A DNA stretch of 64,000 bases from Streptomyces sp. DHE7-1 (GCA_016432725.1 JACJDG010000003.1:1364001-1428000); one strand, 5' to 3'. Numbered from the stretch's first letter, positions 18,905-28,607 are shown. The notes: a model not told the origin generated them from the letters alone. Numbers and translations are program-made.

Positions 18905-19834
18905 ATGGCTACTCGGCTGGGCCTCGGCCTCCCGCAGAACCGGCAGTACGACCTCGGCAGGGACGTACCCGACGTGGCGCGCACGGCGGAGCGGATCGGA
19001 TACGACAGCCTCTGGGTGTACGAGCGCGCGCTGTTCCCGGAACCCGCGGGCCAGGGCCTGTACGGCATCCCGGGCCTCCCCTGGCCCGACTCCTACCGCG
19101 GCGTCGCCGAGCCGCTGGTCACCCTGACCCTGGCCGCGGCCGCCACCGAACGCGTCGAACTCGGCTCCAGCGTGCTGGTCGCCCCACTGCACCTGCCCTT
19201 CCAGCTCGCCAGGTCCCTGGCCACGCTGGACGCGGCCAGCGGAGGCCGGGTGCTCGCCGGTTTCGGCACCGGCTGGTCCCACGACGAGTACGCGGCGACG
19301 GGTGTACGGCCCTTCGAGGAGCGCGGGCAGGTGCTGGACGAGCTGATCGAGGTGTGCCGGGCGGTGTGGGGTCCGGACCCGGTCGCGCACGAGGGCCGCG
19401 TCTCCCGGATCTCCTCCGCGGTGGTCGGCCCCAAGCCGGCCCGGCCGATCCCGGTCCTGCTCGCGGCGAGCGGCAGGCGCGCGCAGCGGCGCCTGGTGGA
19501 CCACGCCGACGGCTGGCTGCCGGTGGGCACGGGCGTGGAGCAGATCGCCGCGCAGTGGGCCCAGTTGCAGGACCTGGCCGCCGAGCGCGGCCGCGAGAAG
19601 CCGATCCGGACCGTGCTGCGGGTCAACGCGGTCCACTCGGCCAAGCCCTACGAGGGCGACGGCCGGCGGCCGTTCCAGGGCGACGCCGACCAGATCGTCG
19701 AGGACCTGGTCCGGCACGCGGAGATCGGCCTGGACGAGATCCTGGTGGACCTGCAGACCACCCCGCGCGACGCCCAGGAACTCAAGGACGCCGCCGCCGA
19801 GGTGTTCGAGAAGGCGCGGGCGGCCGGCGTCTGA
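18905..19834 (+). CDS. LLM-class F420-dependent oxidoreductase
   Basis: A 309-residue TIM-barrel flavin-type oxidoreductase of the luciferase-like family. It begins LGLGLPQNRQYDLGRDVPDVA and contains RTAERIGYDSLWVYER, LGSSVLVAPLHLPFQLARSL and DAASGGRVLAGFGTGWSHDEY, the last marking the F420-binding subgroup (TIGR03619-like). The substrate is unknown. The start has GAAGGAG. It converges on the monooxygenase gene with only 43 bases between the stops. Confidence 0.85.
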   Translation: MATRLGLGLPQNRQYDLGRDVPDVARTAERIGYDSLWVYERALFPEPAGQGLYGIPGLPWPDSYRGVAEPLVTLTLAAAATERVELGSSVLVAPLHLPFQLARSLATLDAASGGRVLAGFGTGWSHDEYAATGVRPFEERGQVLDELIEVCRAVWGPDPVAHEGRVSRISSAVVGPKPARPIPVLLAASGRRAQRRLVDHADGWLPVGTGVEQIAAQWAQLQDLAAERGREKPIRTVLRVNAVHSAKPYEGDGRRPFQGDADQIVEDLVRHAEIGLDEILVDLQTTPRDAQELKDAAAEVFEKARAAGV

Positions 19835-19877
19835 GTCCGGCCGCCCGCGCCCCGGTCCGTTCCCCCGTCGGGCCCGG

Positions 19878-21575
19878 TCAGTCCTCGGGCAGTTCCACCG
19901 GGGCGATCTCGTCGTAGACGTCGCCCGGACCGGGGTTGGTCGGGTCGGTCTCCCCGCCGAAGTGGTGCATGACGCCCCAGACCGCGTTCAGGGCGGTCTG
20001 GATGGCGCCCTCGGCCCAGCCGGCCGTCCAGGAGATGTCGTCACCGGCGAGGAAGATGCCCCGCTTGTCCTCGGGCAGCCGGTCCTGCATGAAGTGCGTG
20101 AACAGACGTCGCTGGTAACGGTAGTGACCGGGCAGGTTGGCCTTGAACGCGCCCATGAAGTAGGGCTCGTTCTCCCAGGAGACGGTCACCGGGTTGCCGA
20201 TGATGTGCTTCCTGATGTCGACCTTCGGGTAGATCTCGCCGAGCGACTTCAGCATGACCTCCATCCGCTCGTTCGCGGACAGCGGCAGCCACTTCAGGCT
20301 GTCGTCGCACCAGGTGTACGACAGGCAGATCACGGCCGGCCTGTCCGGGCCGTCGTCGAGCAGGTAGGTGCCGCGGGTCATGCGGTCGGTGAGCGTCATC
20401 GACATGACGTCCCGGCCGGTCTCCTCGTCCTTGTCCAGCCAGAACGGCCGGTCGACGGGGACGAAGAGCTTGCTGGACTCCATGTAGTGGGTGCGCTCGA
20501 TCGCCGTCCAGTGGTCGATCGGGAAGAGCGAGTCGTCGCAGGCGATCTTCGACAGCAGCATCCAGGACTGGGCGGTGAAGACGGCCGCCTGGTAGGTGCG
20601 GATGTCGCCGTTGGCGTCGGTGACGGTGATCCGGTTGCCCGAGGTGCGGTGCAGCCGGGTCACGGCGGGGCGGGGCTCACCGTCCACGTGCAGGGACTTC
20701 AGCGAGGTGCCGTACGGCCAGTGGACGATCTTCTCCGGCTCGCGCTCCCACAGCCGGAGCGGGAGCTGCTGGGAACCGCCGACGATGCCGCGGTGGTGGT
20801 CGTCGGCCTCGGTGTAGACGACGCGCAGGATCTCCAGGATGGAGTTCGGGAAGTCGGTGTCCCAGCCACCGGTGCCGAAGCCGACCTGGCCGAAGATCTC
20901 CCGGTGCCGGAAGGACTTGAAGGCCTCGGAGTCGCAGAGGAAGCCGTAGAAGGTCTGGTTGTCGAGCTTCTCGACCAGCCGGGCCCAGATCTCGCGGATG
21001 CGCGGCACGTCCCGCTCGCGCAGCGCGCGGTTCATGTCGGAGAAGTCGGCGCCGTCCTCCAGGCACTTGTTCCAGGCCTCGGCGACGTCCCGGTACACCT
21101 GGGGCAGGTCGTCGACGGTCTCGGCGTAGTGCGACTCGCCCTTGAGGTCCACGACGGTGGAGGGGGTGGTCTCGGCGAGCGGGTTCGGGAACGGCCTGGT
21201 CTCGAGATCCACCAGGTCGATGTAGTGCTGCAGCGCGGTGGAGGACGGCGGGAAGCGCATCGCGCCCATCTCGGCGGTGAGCGACTCGTCGCAGCCCTCG
21301 AAGCCGCTCGTGCGCAGCCGGCCGCCGAGCTGGTCGGCCTCGTAGACGACGGGCTTGAGGCCCATCTTCATCAGCTCGTAGGCGGCCACCACGCCGGACA
21401 GCCCGCCGCCGATGACGGCCACCTCGGTGCCGTGCTCGGTCGCCGGGACCTGGCCCAGGCCCGCAGGGTGGGCGAGGAAGTCGTCGTAGGCGTAGGGGAA
21501 GTCCGGGCCGAACATGGTGATCGGCGGCTGCTGCTCGTCTGCGTGCTCGACGGCGTTGGGCACGGTGGACGTCAT
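19878..21575 (-). CDS. davB: Flavin 2-monooxygenase of a basic amino acid (lysine/arginine type)
   Basis: A 565-residue FAD amine-oxidase-family enzyme. The FAD loop EVAVIGGGLSG is at residues 51-61 and GGRLRT follows. Its N-terminal stretch PITMFGPDFPYAYDDFLAHP and VFGQVGFGTGGWDTDFPNSILEI-type segments closely resemble, from memory, Pseudomonas lysine 2-monooxygenase DavB, which turns L-lysine into 5-aminovaleramide, CO2 and water. Arginine 2-monooxygenase, known from streptomycetes, is the main alternative. It is 53 bases after the amidase gene that would act next. No signal peptide is seen, so it is cytoplasmic. The symbol states the lysine hypothesis. Confidence 0.75.
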   Translation of the reverse strand: MTSTVPNAVEHADEQQPPITMFGPDFPYAYDDFLAHPAGLGQVPATEHGTEVAVIGGGLSGVVAAYELMKMGLKPVVYEADQLGGRLRTSGFEGCDESLTAEMGAMRFPPSSTALQHYIDLVDLETRPFPNPLAETTPSTVVDLKGESHYAETVDDLPQVYRDVAEAWNKCLEDGADFSDMNRALRERDVPRIREIWARLVEKLDNQTFYGFLCDSEAFKSFRHREIFGQVGFGTGGWDTDFPNSILEILRVVYTEADDHHRGIVGGSQQLPLRLWEREPEKIVHWPYGTSLKSLHVDGEPRPAVTRLHRTSGNRITVTDANGDIRTYQAAVFTAQSWMLLSKIACDDSLFPIDHWTAIERTHYMESSKLFVPVDRPFWLDKDEETGRDVMSMTLTDRMTRGTYLLDDGPDRPAVICLSYTWCDDSLKWLPLSANERMEVMLKSLGEIYPKVDIRKHIIGNPVTVSWENEPYFMGAFKANLPGHYRYQRRLFTHFMQDRLPEDKRGIFLAGDDISWTAGWAEGAIQTALNAVWGVMHHFGGETDPTNPGPGDVYDEIAPVELPED

Positions 21576-21628
21576 GGGGTACGGACTCCTTGCGCGGGGG
21601 TGGTTCGGGGAGGGCTCGGTGGGGGTGG

Positions 21629-22417
21629 TCAGACGAGGGACCGGTACAGACCGGGGCGGCGGTCCTTCAGGTACGGGTTGGCCTCGCGGGAGGCGGCCAG
21701 GAAGCCCGGGTCGGCGTCGGCGAGGACCAGCTGCTCCTCGCGGCCGGCGCGGGTGCGGGCGACGCCGTCGGGGCCGGCCAGCACCGACAGGCCGACGAAC
21801 TCGAACTCGCCCTCCTGGCCGGCCCGGTTGACGTACGCCACGTACATCTGGTTCTCCCAGGCCCGCACCGGCACCAGGGACTCGGCGACGAACTGGAAGG
21901 GGTGCATCTGCGCCGTCGGCACGAGGAGGAGGTCGGTGCCGGCCAGGGCGTGCGCCCGTACGTTCTCCGGGAACTCGACGTCGTAGCAGATCATCAGGCC
22001 CACGGTCATCCCGTTCAGCTCGGCCTGGACGACCGGCTGCTCGCCGGGCGTGAAGTGGTCCCGCTCGAAGCAGCCGAAGAGGTGGGTCTTGCGGTAGTTC
22101 GCGAGCCGGGTACCGGCGGCGGAGATCAGCTGGGCGGAGTTGTACACGGTGTCGCCGTCGCGCTCGGGGTAGCCGTAGGCGATCGCGAGCGCGTGCCGGC
22201 CGGCGATCTCGGCGATCGCGTCCGCGGAGTCGCCGTCGGCGGGCTCGGCGAGGCGGGCGATGTCGCCGCCGATCGCGTACCCGGTGAGGAACATCTCCGG
22301 CGCGGCCAGCAGCGCGGCGCCCGCGGCGGCGGCCCGGCCCGCGGCCTCGTCGAGAACCTTGAGGTTCTCGGCGATCGAGCCGGGGCGGCCGGAGCTCTGG
22401 AGCAGGGCGGTGCGCAT
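21629..22417 (-). CDS. davA: Carbon-nitrogen hydrolase (omega-amidase acting after the monooxygenase)
   Basis: A 262-residue nitrilase-superfamily amidase. The Glu-Lys-Cys triad is visible: E41 in PEMFLTGY, K110 in RKTHLFGCFE and C144 in MICYDVEFPE. In lysine breakdown DavA cleaves 5-aminovaleramide to 5-aminovalerate; in arginine breakdown the analogous enzyme cleaves 4-guanidinobutyramide. Length and pairing with the flavin monooxygenase fit either. The ATG at 22417 uses GAGGAA; a GTG four codons upstream is an alternative. It is first in a two-gene operon with its own promoter and motif array. Confidence 0.75.
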   Translation of the reverse strand: MRTALLQSSGRPGSIAENLKVLDEAAGRAAAAGAALLAAPEMFLTGYAIGGDIARLAEPADGDSADAIAEIAGRHALAIAYGYPERDGDTVYNSAQLISAAGTRLANYRKTHLFGCFERDHFTPGEQPVVQAELNGMTVGLMICYDVEFPENVRAHALAGTDLLLVPTAQMHPFQFVAESLVPVRAWENQMYVAYVNRAGQEGEFEFVGLSVLAGPDGVARTRAGREEQLVLADADPGFLAASREANPYLKDRRPGLYRSLV

Positions 22418-22457
22418 GCGTTTCCTCACCGGGAAGGGGGTTCGGGGGTCCAGTTAG

Positions 22458-22557
22458 ACGGTACGGTCGGCGCGCTCGGCCGGACAAGAAGGAGCCATTG
22501 CGCGCCGGTGCGCGGTTCGTTGCGTGGCGTGGGGGTCGGGCGGCGATTCGTTGCGCG
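22458..22557 (-). promoter_or_regulatory. davAB promoter with phased TTGCG array
   Basis: Reading the minus strand, TTGTCC (22482-22487), 18 bases, TACCGT (22458-22463). Upstream of the -35 box, plus-strand motifs CATTGCGCG (22496-22504), CGTTGCGTG (22518-22526) and CGTTGCGCG (22549-22557) recur at 22 and 31 bp, two and three helical turns. The first begins 8 bp beyond the -35 box, an activator-like position. The same motif and the same 8-bp offset occur at the permease-lrp promoter. Confidence 0.55.
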
Positions 22558-23026
22558 CCCCTCGGGGGAGCCCGTGTGCGCCCTGGGACGCAGGTCAGGG
22601 CGGGGGTCCCCGCCGGACGAGGGAGGCGGGAGGCCGTCTCGGGAGCGATGTTCCGGACGCGCGGCGCCGGGAGAGTGGTGGGCGTACGGTTCACCCGCCC
22701 GGTCTGCCGAGAGGACCGTCATGCGGCGTCGTATGGGTTACAGCTGGGCGGCGACGAAGGACACGGGGCCGCGGGACCTGCCCAGGTGTGTCTCCTCGGC
22801 GCCGTTCGAGAGGGTGCGGCAGCACGGGCGACTTCCACGTCGTGCCGTGGCAGCCGGCGCGCTGGGGGGCGTCTCCCCCATCTTCGTGGATCAGGCCGCG
22901 GCGTCCGGTGCGGCGCCTCGGCGTGCGGTCGAGTCGCCCTCGTACCGGGCGCACGTGGGCGATTCGAACGTGCGGCGAGGTGCCGTGCCGGGCGTCGCGG
23001 ACCCGCGAAGACCGGGGAGCCGCCCC
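22558..23026. other. Intergenic stretch, no gene seen
   Basis: This region separates the end of the conservon from the motif array. Open frames here have no convincing start, codon pattern or recognisable product. A short TGGGGG/CCCCCA hairpin near 22863-22880 could end the conservon transcript. I looked for a conservon GTPase (cvnD) or its remains on the minus strand and found no GKT loop. Confidence 0.5.
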
Positions 23027-23410
23027 CTAGAGCTCCCGCAGCCGCTCCACGATCTCCCGGAGCAGGTCCGGATCGGCGGCGGGGCCGGTGACGGGGTGGC
23101 GGCCCGGCTCGTCGATCCGGACCAGGCCGGCCTCGGCCAGGTCCCCGAGCAGCACACGGACGACGGTCAGCGGCAGGTCGGCGTCCGCCGCCAGCTCGGC
23201 CACGGTGCGTGGGCCCCGCCGGACCAGGTCGAGCAGGGCCGCCGGGGCGTGGTCGAGCACCGGCCGGGCCGCGCCGTCGGGTTCCGGCGCGGTGACCCGG
23301 GACATCAGGTCGATGGCGTGCCGGTCCGAGGGGCGGGTGCGGCCCCGGGTCACGGTGTAGGGGCGGACCATCGACCCGGTCTCGTCCTCGTACCAGTGCT
23401 CGTCGCTCAC
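23027..23410 (-). CDS. cvnC: Conservon protein CvnC, DUF742
   Basis: A 127-residue DUF742 protein with the family opening MVRPYTVTRGRTRP and a winged-helix-like C-terminal half, ALLDLVRRGPRTVAELAADADLPLTVVRVLLGDLAEAGLV. The GTG start at 23410 is 7 bases after cvnB. In complete conservons, DUF742 is followed by a Ras-like GTPase (CvnD) with which it works at the membrane; here nothing follows. Confidence 0.88.
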   Translation of the reverse strand: MSDEHWYEDETGSMVRPYTVTRGRTRPSDRHAIDLMSRVTAPEPDGAARPVLDHAPAALLDLVRRGPRTVAELAADADLPLTVVRVLLGDLAEAGLVRIDEPGRHPVTGPAADPDLLREIVERLREL

Positions 23411-23417
23411 CGCGGGG

Positions 23418-23855
23418 TCAGGAGGCCGAGCGGGCGGCGGCGTCCAGGTGGCGGCCGAGGCGGCGGACCAGCAGGGCCATCTCGTGGGCGAGCTGTCCGA
23501 CGTCGGTGCCCGCCTCGCTGAGCACGGCGAGACGGCTGCCGTGGCCGGCCGGGGTGACGAAGAGGTAGGCGTCCTCCAGCATGACCATCGTCTGCCGCAC
23601 CTCGCCCGCCTCGAACCGCTCCCCCACCGAGCGGGCCAGCCCGTGGAAGCCGGAGCATACGGCGGCCAGGTGCTCGACGTCCCGGTCCGGTACACCCTCC
23701 GAGCGGCTCAGGGGCAGTCCGTCGGCGGTGAGCAGCACGGCCTGTCGGACATGGCCGGTGCGGGCCACCAGGTCGTCCAGCAGCCAGCCGAGACCGGTGC
23801 CGGGGGCACCGGCCGGCGTGGCCGGGTTCGCGGGGGTCTGGTCGTCACCGTGCAT
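23418..23855 (-). CDS. cvnB: Conservon protein CvnB, roadblock/LC7 domain
   Basis: A 145-residue roadblock/LC7 (MglB-like) protein: LGWLLDDLVARTGHVRQAVLLTADGLPLSRS, then AAVCSGFHGLARSVGERFEAG and TDVGQLAHEMALLVRRLGRHL. Such proteins act as partners or GAPs of small GTPases. The ATG lies inside the end of cvnA (11-base overlap), so translation is coupled. In the sequence as given, the frame of the kinase runs into this gene; that is due to a lost base in cvnA. Confidence 0.9.
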   Translation of the reverse strand: MHGDDQTPANPATPAGAPGTGLGWLLDDLVARTGHVRQAVLLTADGLPLSRSEGVPDRDVEHLAAVCSGFHGLARSVGERFEAGEVRQTMVMLEDAYLFVTPAGHGSRLAVLSEAGTDVGQLAHEMALLVRRLGRHLDAAARSAS

Positions 23856-26489
23856 CGTCGGTGTCCGTCCCTTCGTCGGCGTGGATGTGCGCTGCGTCCG
23901 GTTCGCGAGGGTCCGCCGCGTCCGGGTCACCGGCCGCGGGCAGCCCCCTGCGGCCACGGTCCAGGCCCCGCTGGAAGGCTCCGAAGATCGCCCGCATCTC
24001 CTCGGCACCGACCTCCCGCACCGGCACCGGGGCGGGCCCCACCGCCTCACCCCGCAACTCCCGGACGAGAGAGGCCTGACGGGTCCGGGTGGGCAGCGCC
24101 GGGGCGCCGTGCGGTTCGGGGGCGCCGTGCGGGGCCGGGGCGAACGCGTCCTGAGGCTCGGGCGCGGAGGCGTCGGGCGCGGAGGCGTCCGGCCGGGGAC
24201 GGGCCGGGGCGCCGTGCCCCACGGGCCCCGGCATGGAGGTGGCCCGCGTACGGGACGGCAGCTCGGGGGCGGGGGTGTCGTCCGGTGCGGGTGTGGCCGG
24301 GAGGGGCGGCTGGTCGGTGGCAGGGGTGCCCGGTGGCTCCGGCGCCGGAGCGGGGGTGTCGCACCGCGGCCGGTCGGTGGCAGGGGTGCCCGGTGGCTCC
24401 GGCGCCGGAGCGGGGGTGCCGCGCGTCCGGGACGGCAGGTCGGGGAGCGGGGCGCTGGGCGTCCCGGGAGCGGCCGGCGCGGCCCCGGGGCGGGTGGCTC
24501 CGGGGCCGGGGGCGTGTCGGAAGGCGGTCCCGGTGTCGTCGTGCCCACGGGGGTCCGCGGAGGGTGTGCCCGCGCCGGTTCCGCGTCCGCCAGAACCGCC
24601 GGAGGCAGCAGCACCACCGCCGTCGTACCCCCGTACGGAGAATTCCCCAGGCTCACCTCGATGCCGTGCCGGGCGGCGAGACGGCCGACGACGTACAGGC
24701 CGAGGCGGTCGTGCCGGGTGGGGTCGAAGGCGTCGGGGTCGGTGAGGGTGCGGTGCGCCTCGGCACGCTGCCCGGCGTCGAGTCCGAGTCCGCGGTCGTC
24801 GACCTCCAGCACGAAGCCGCCGCCGACCCGTCCGGGCCGCAGGGTGACCTGGGTGTGCGGCGGCGAGAACACCGTCGCGTTCTCCAGCAGCTCGGCGAGG
24901 AGGTGGACGACGTCGGCCACCGCGTCGGCCGCGATGCCCACCTCGGGCATCGGCGGCACCACCACGCGCGTGTAGTCCTCGATCTCGCTCACCGCCGAGG
25001 CGACCACGTCCGCCACGGGCACCGGCCGGCGCCAGCGGCGGCCGGGCGCCGCGCCGGAGAGGATGATCAGGCTCTCCGCGTGCCGGCGCATCCGGGTGGT
25101 GAGGTGGTCGATGCGGAACAGCTGGCGCAGGATCTCCGGGTCGTCGGTACGCCGCTCCAGCGTGTCGACGAGCTTGAGCTGGCGGTGCACCAGTGCCTGG
25201 TTGCGCCGCGCGATGGTGAGCAGCACCGCGAACAACCCCCGGCGCAGGCCGGCCTGCTTGACGGCGGCCTCCACGGCGGCCAGGCGCGCGGTGTTGAAGG
25301 ACCGGCCGACCTGACCGATCTCGTCGTCGCGGACGTCGTCGGCGGCGAGCGGGGGTGCCTCGGCGAGCGCGTCCACCTGCTCGCCCGCGCTCAGTCGCCG
25401 CATGACGTCGGGGAGTTGCCGCACGGTGAGGACGTCGGCCGCGTCCCGGAGGGTCTCCAGACGGCGGGACACCCTCCGTGCTCCGCGTACCGCGAGCCAC
25501 AGGGACAGCGCCACGGCGGCCAGCCCGACGGCTCCGACGACGGCGGCCTTCGTCAGCTCGTGGAAGGCGAAGGCCCGGCCGCGTGCCGCGGAGTTCTCCG
25601 CGGAGCGGGTGCACAGCAGCATGTAGCGCTTGACGGCCCGGTCGGCGGCCGACCGCCAGGTGTCCGCCGCGACGGCCCGTCCGGCCCCCGCGGCGCCGGC
25701 CCGCAGCAGCGCGTCCTCGCCGCGCACCAGCGAGCGGTGCGGCTCAGCGTGCTGGAACTGTTCGAACAGGCGCCGCGAGTCCGCGGGCAGGTCCGGTACG
25801 TACGTCCGCTCGAAGACCCGCCGGTCCTCGATGGTCGCGGTCAGGGTGTCGTACTGCCGGTCGGTCAGCGCGCCCGCCGCCCGCGCCCCGGCGACCAGGG
25901 CGTCCTCCCGGGACACGAACTCCCGCACCCGCACCAGTTCGATGACGACCTGCGCCTCCCGGGCGAGCTGCCCGGCCTGGAGGGCGGTGAGCGTGGACTG
26001 GACGTCGAAGCCGGGCTCGACGAGCTCGCCGTACTCCTCGACGGCCCGGTCCCAGGTGACCCGCCGGGTCAGTACGCGCTCCCGCAGGCCCTCCAGCCTC
26101 CCGGTGGCGGCGACCATGGCGTCCACGGCCTGCCGCTGCCGCCCGGTGAGCCGGCCGCGGTCGCCGTCGCGGACCGCCCGCCGCATGGCGTCGACGGCCC
26201 GGTCGGTACGGCGCTGCTGTTCGAGCAAGTCGCCGCCGGCGGCGGTGTCGAGGCGGGCGCCCAGGTAGGCCGCGGACATCCGGCGTTCGATCTGGATCTG
26301 GCCGACCGCGGTGTCCACCGGGGTGCCGAAGTCCTCGTACACCCCCTGGAGTCGGACGAGCGCGCGCGGTTCGGCGGTGACGGACACCATGGTGAAGCTC
26401 CACAGGCCCATCAGCGCGACGGCCGGGGCGAGGGCGAGCGCCACGATCCGCGCGCGGACGGTGGTGGGACGGCCGACGGGCCAGCGCAT
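23845..26489 (-). CDS. cvnA: Conservon sensor kinase-like protein CvnA (frameshift in C-terminal part)
   Basis: About 881 residues after repair. A membrane helix at residues 12-32 and a second near 314-334 bracket an extracellular nitrate-sensor-like (NIT) domain with VGQIQIERRMSAAYLGAR. A HAMP-like region and an ATPase domain follow: N box HLLAELLENATVF near residue 525, DDRGLGLD, and RLGLYVVGRLAARHGIEVSL. No typical H box phosphoacceptor is evident. A long proline/alanine-rich tail ends with TRQASLVREL and EEMRAIFGAFQRGLDRGRRG, the usual CvnA terminus. One base is missing somewhere in 24470-24600. Conservons link a membrane sensor to a small GTPase in streptomycete signalling. Confidence 0.85.
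24312..24418. repeat. 60-bp tandem repeat in the cvnA tail
   Basis: Two copies with a 60-bp period; 24312-24358 and 24372-24418 are identical over 47 bp. In the true frame it encodes a 20-residue unit containing PAPAPEPPGTPATD. It lies in the disordered cytoplasmic tail of the sensor protein. Confidence 0.8.
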
Positions 26490-26589
26490 GGGTTACCTGC
26501 CGGTGTTACCAGTCAGTAGAAAGTCCGGCACAACCTACGGGATGACCATCGGGACCGCAATGGTGATCCGCGGTGACTCCGGGTCACCT

Positions 26590-26614
26590 CCGGAGCCTCA
26601 CCGGGAGGCTCCGG
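26590..26614 (-). terminator. Terminator of the permease-lrp operon
   Basis: Perfect 10-bp stem CCGGAGCCTC / GAGGCTCCGG with a 5-base loop, 26 bases past the lrp stop. Confidence 0.7.
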
Positions 26615-26640
26615 GGTGATCATCCCTGGCAACCGGGGCT

Positions 26641-27093
26641 CTAGCCCGGAGCCCCCGAGGAGAAGCGGCGCAGCAGCGGCGACAGCACCAGCACCGACTT
26701 GGTCCGCTCCACGAACGGCTCACCGGCGATGCGCTCCAGCACCCGTTCGAAGTGGCGCATGTCGGAGGCGAAGACCTGGACGATCGCGTCCGCGTCACCC
26801 GTGACGGTCGACGCGGCCACGACCTCCTGGTAGCGCTCCAGGCCCCGCTGGATGGTCTCCGGCGAGGTGTTGCGCCGGCAGTAGATCTCGACGAACCCCT
26901 CGGTCTCCCAGCCGAGTGCCGCCGGGTCCACCCGGACGGTGAAGCCCGTGATGGCTCCGGTGGCCCGCAGCCGGTCCACGCGCCGTTTGACGGCGGGCGC
27001 GGACAGGCCGACGAGCTGCCCGATGTCCGCGTAGGAGCGGCGCGCGTCCTCGGCGAGGGCGTGCACGATGCGTTCGTCGAGATCGTTCAGCAC
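26641..27093 (-). CDS. Lrp/AsnC-family transcriptional regulator
   Basis: A 150-residue regulator. The N-terminal helix-turn-helix is LNDLDERIVHALAEDARRSYADIGQLVGLSAPAVKRRVDRL, followed by the hinge GAITGFTVRVDPAALG and the RAM ligand-binding domain with VTGDADAIVQVFASDMRHFE. Lrp proteins form octamers, wrap DNA over spaced sites and respond to amino acids. It starts (GTG) 27 bases after the permease gene and is cotranscribed with it. The phased TTGCG array at the operon promoter and at davAB is the natural target, by inference. Confidence 0.92.
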   Translation of the reverse strand: MLNDLDERIVHALAEDARRSYADIGQLVGLSAPAVKRRVDRLRATGAITGFTVRVDPAALGWETEGFVEIYCRRNTSPETIQRGLERYQEVVAASTVTGDADAIVQVFASDMRHFERVLERIAGEPFVERTKSVLVLSPLLRRFSSGAPG

Positions 27094-27120
27094 GAGGGGT
27101 GGTTCATTTCTCCGGGTCGG

Positions 27121-28607
27121 TCACTTCTCCGCCGCCACCGCGACGTCCTCAGCGGTCGCGAGACGGGAGCGGCGATAGCCGTACCCGAAGTAGAACACGA
27201 GCCCGACGGCCATCCAGACACCGAAGACCACCCAGGTGACGGCGGACAGGCTCCCCATCATCCAGACGCAGAAGGCGAAGCCCAGCGCGGGCAGCACCGG
27301 CGACAGCGGGACGCGGAAGGTGCGCGGCATGTCTGGGCGGGTCCGGCGCAGCACCACCACGGCCACGTTGACCAGAGCGAAGGCGAACAGCGTGCCGATG
27401 CTGGTGGCGTCGGCCAACTGGCCCAGCGGGACGGCGGCGGCGAGGACGCCGCAGAACAGCGAGACGATCACCGTGTTGGCGCGGGGCGCGCCCGTCTTCG
27501 GGTGGACCCGGGCGAAGACCTTGGGCACCAGCCCGTCCCGGGCCATGGCGAAGAGGATGCGGGTCTGGCCGTAGAGCACGGTCAGGACGACGCTCGCGAT
27601 GGCGATGACGGCACAGAAGGCCAGCAGGGTGGCCCAGAAGCTCTGCCCGGTGACGTCCCGCATGATCTGGGCGAGCGCGGCCTCGGAGTCGTTGAACCTC
27701 CGCCAGGGCCGCGCGCCGACGGCGACGGCCGCGACCAGCACGTACAGGGTGGTCACGATGACGAGGGACAGCATGATCGCGCGCGGCAGGTCCCGCTGGG
27801 CGTTCTTCGCCTCCTCACCGGCGGTGGAGGCGGCGTCGAAGCCGATGTAGGAGAAGAACAGCGTGGCGCCGGCCGCGCTGACGCCCGCCATGCCGAGCGG
27901 CATGAAGTGCGCGTAGTTGCCCGACTTGAAGCCCATGAAGCCGATGGCGCAGAACAGGACCAGCGCGGCGATCTTCACGCACACCATGATCGTGTTGGCG
28001 CGCGCGGACTCCTTCGCGCCGCCGAGCAGGAACGCCATCGCGAGGAGCACGACGATCAGGGCGGGCAGGTTGAAGACGCCCCCGTCACCGGGCGGGGCGG
28101 ACAGTGCGTCCGGGATGGTGACGCCGATGGTGCCGTCGAGCAGTTCGTTGAGGTACTCGCCCCAGCCGACGGCGACGGCGGCGACCGAGACGCCGTACTC
28201 CAGGAGCAGGCACCAGCCGCAGACCCAGGCGATCAGTTCGCCCATGGTTGCGTATGCGTACGAGTACGACGATCCGGAGACCGGGATGGTGCCCGCCAGC
28301 TCGGCGTAGGACAGCGCCGAGAACAGCGCGGTGAGTCCGGCGATCACGAAGGAGAGGGTGACGGCCGGACCCGCCTTGGGAACGGCCTCGCCGAGGACGA
28401 CGAAGATACCGGTGCCGAGGGTGGCACCGATACTGATCATGGTCAGCTGCCACAGCCCGAGGGACCGCCGCAGCGTCCCTCCCTCACCCTGACCGCCCTC
28501 GGCGACCAGGCGTTCCACGGGCTTGCGACGCATGAGGCGCGCGGCGACGCCCGGGGACGCGGGGCGGCCGTTCTCTGGTCTTGCGGGGGTGCGCCTTGGT
28601 CGAGCAC
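27121..28607 (-). CDS. Cationic amino-acid permease, APC superfamily (start uncertain)
   Basis: A roughly 495-residue transporter with 12 or more helices: LWQLTMISIGATLGTGIFVVLG, FVIAGLTALFSALSYAELAG, GSSYSYAYATMGELIAWVCGW and FFSYIGFDAASTAGEEAKN. The last motif and the length place it with YfnA/CAT-type cationic amino-acid transporters. The best start is a GTG at 28607 with AAGGAG, but it needs one extra base in the GGGGG at 28585-28589 to join the main frame; without that, the first in-frame ATG is 28533. It is first in an operon with lrp. Lysine or arginine uptake fits the linked regulon. Confidence 0.85.

Noticed and set aside
19835..19877. A terminator between the convergent LLM oxidoreductase and davB genes
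   Set aside because: The 43-base spacer is GC-rich but shows no convincing stem-loop.
22418..23026. Small genes in the spacer between davA and the conservon
   Set aside because: Candidate frames have poor starts, no recognisable product, and cross the motif array or the opposite strand of cvnC.
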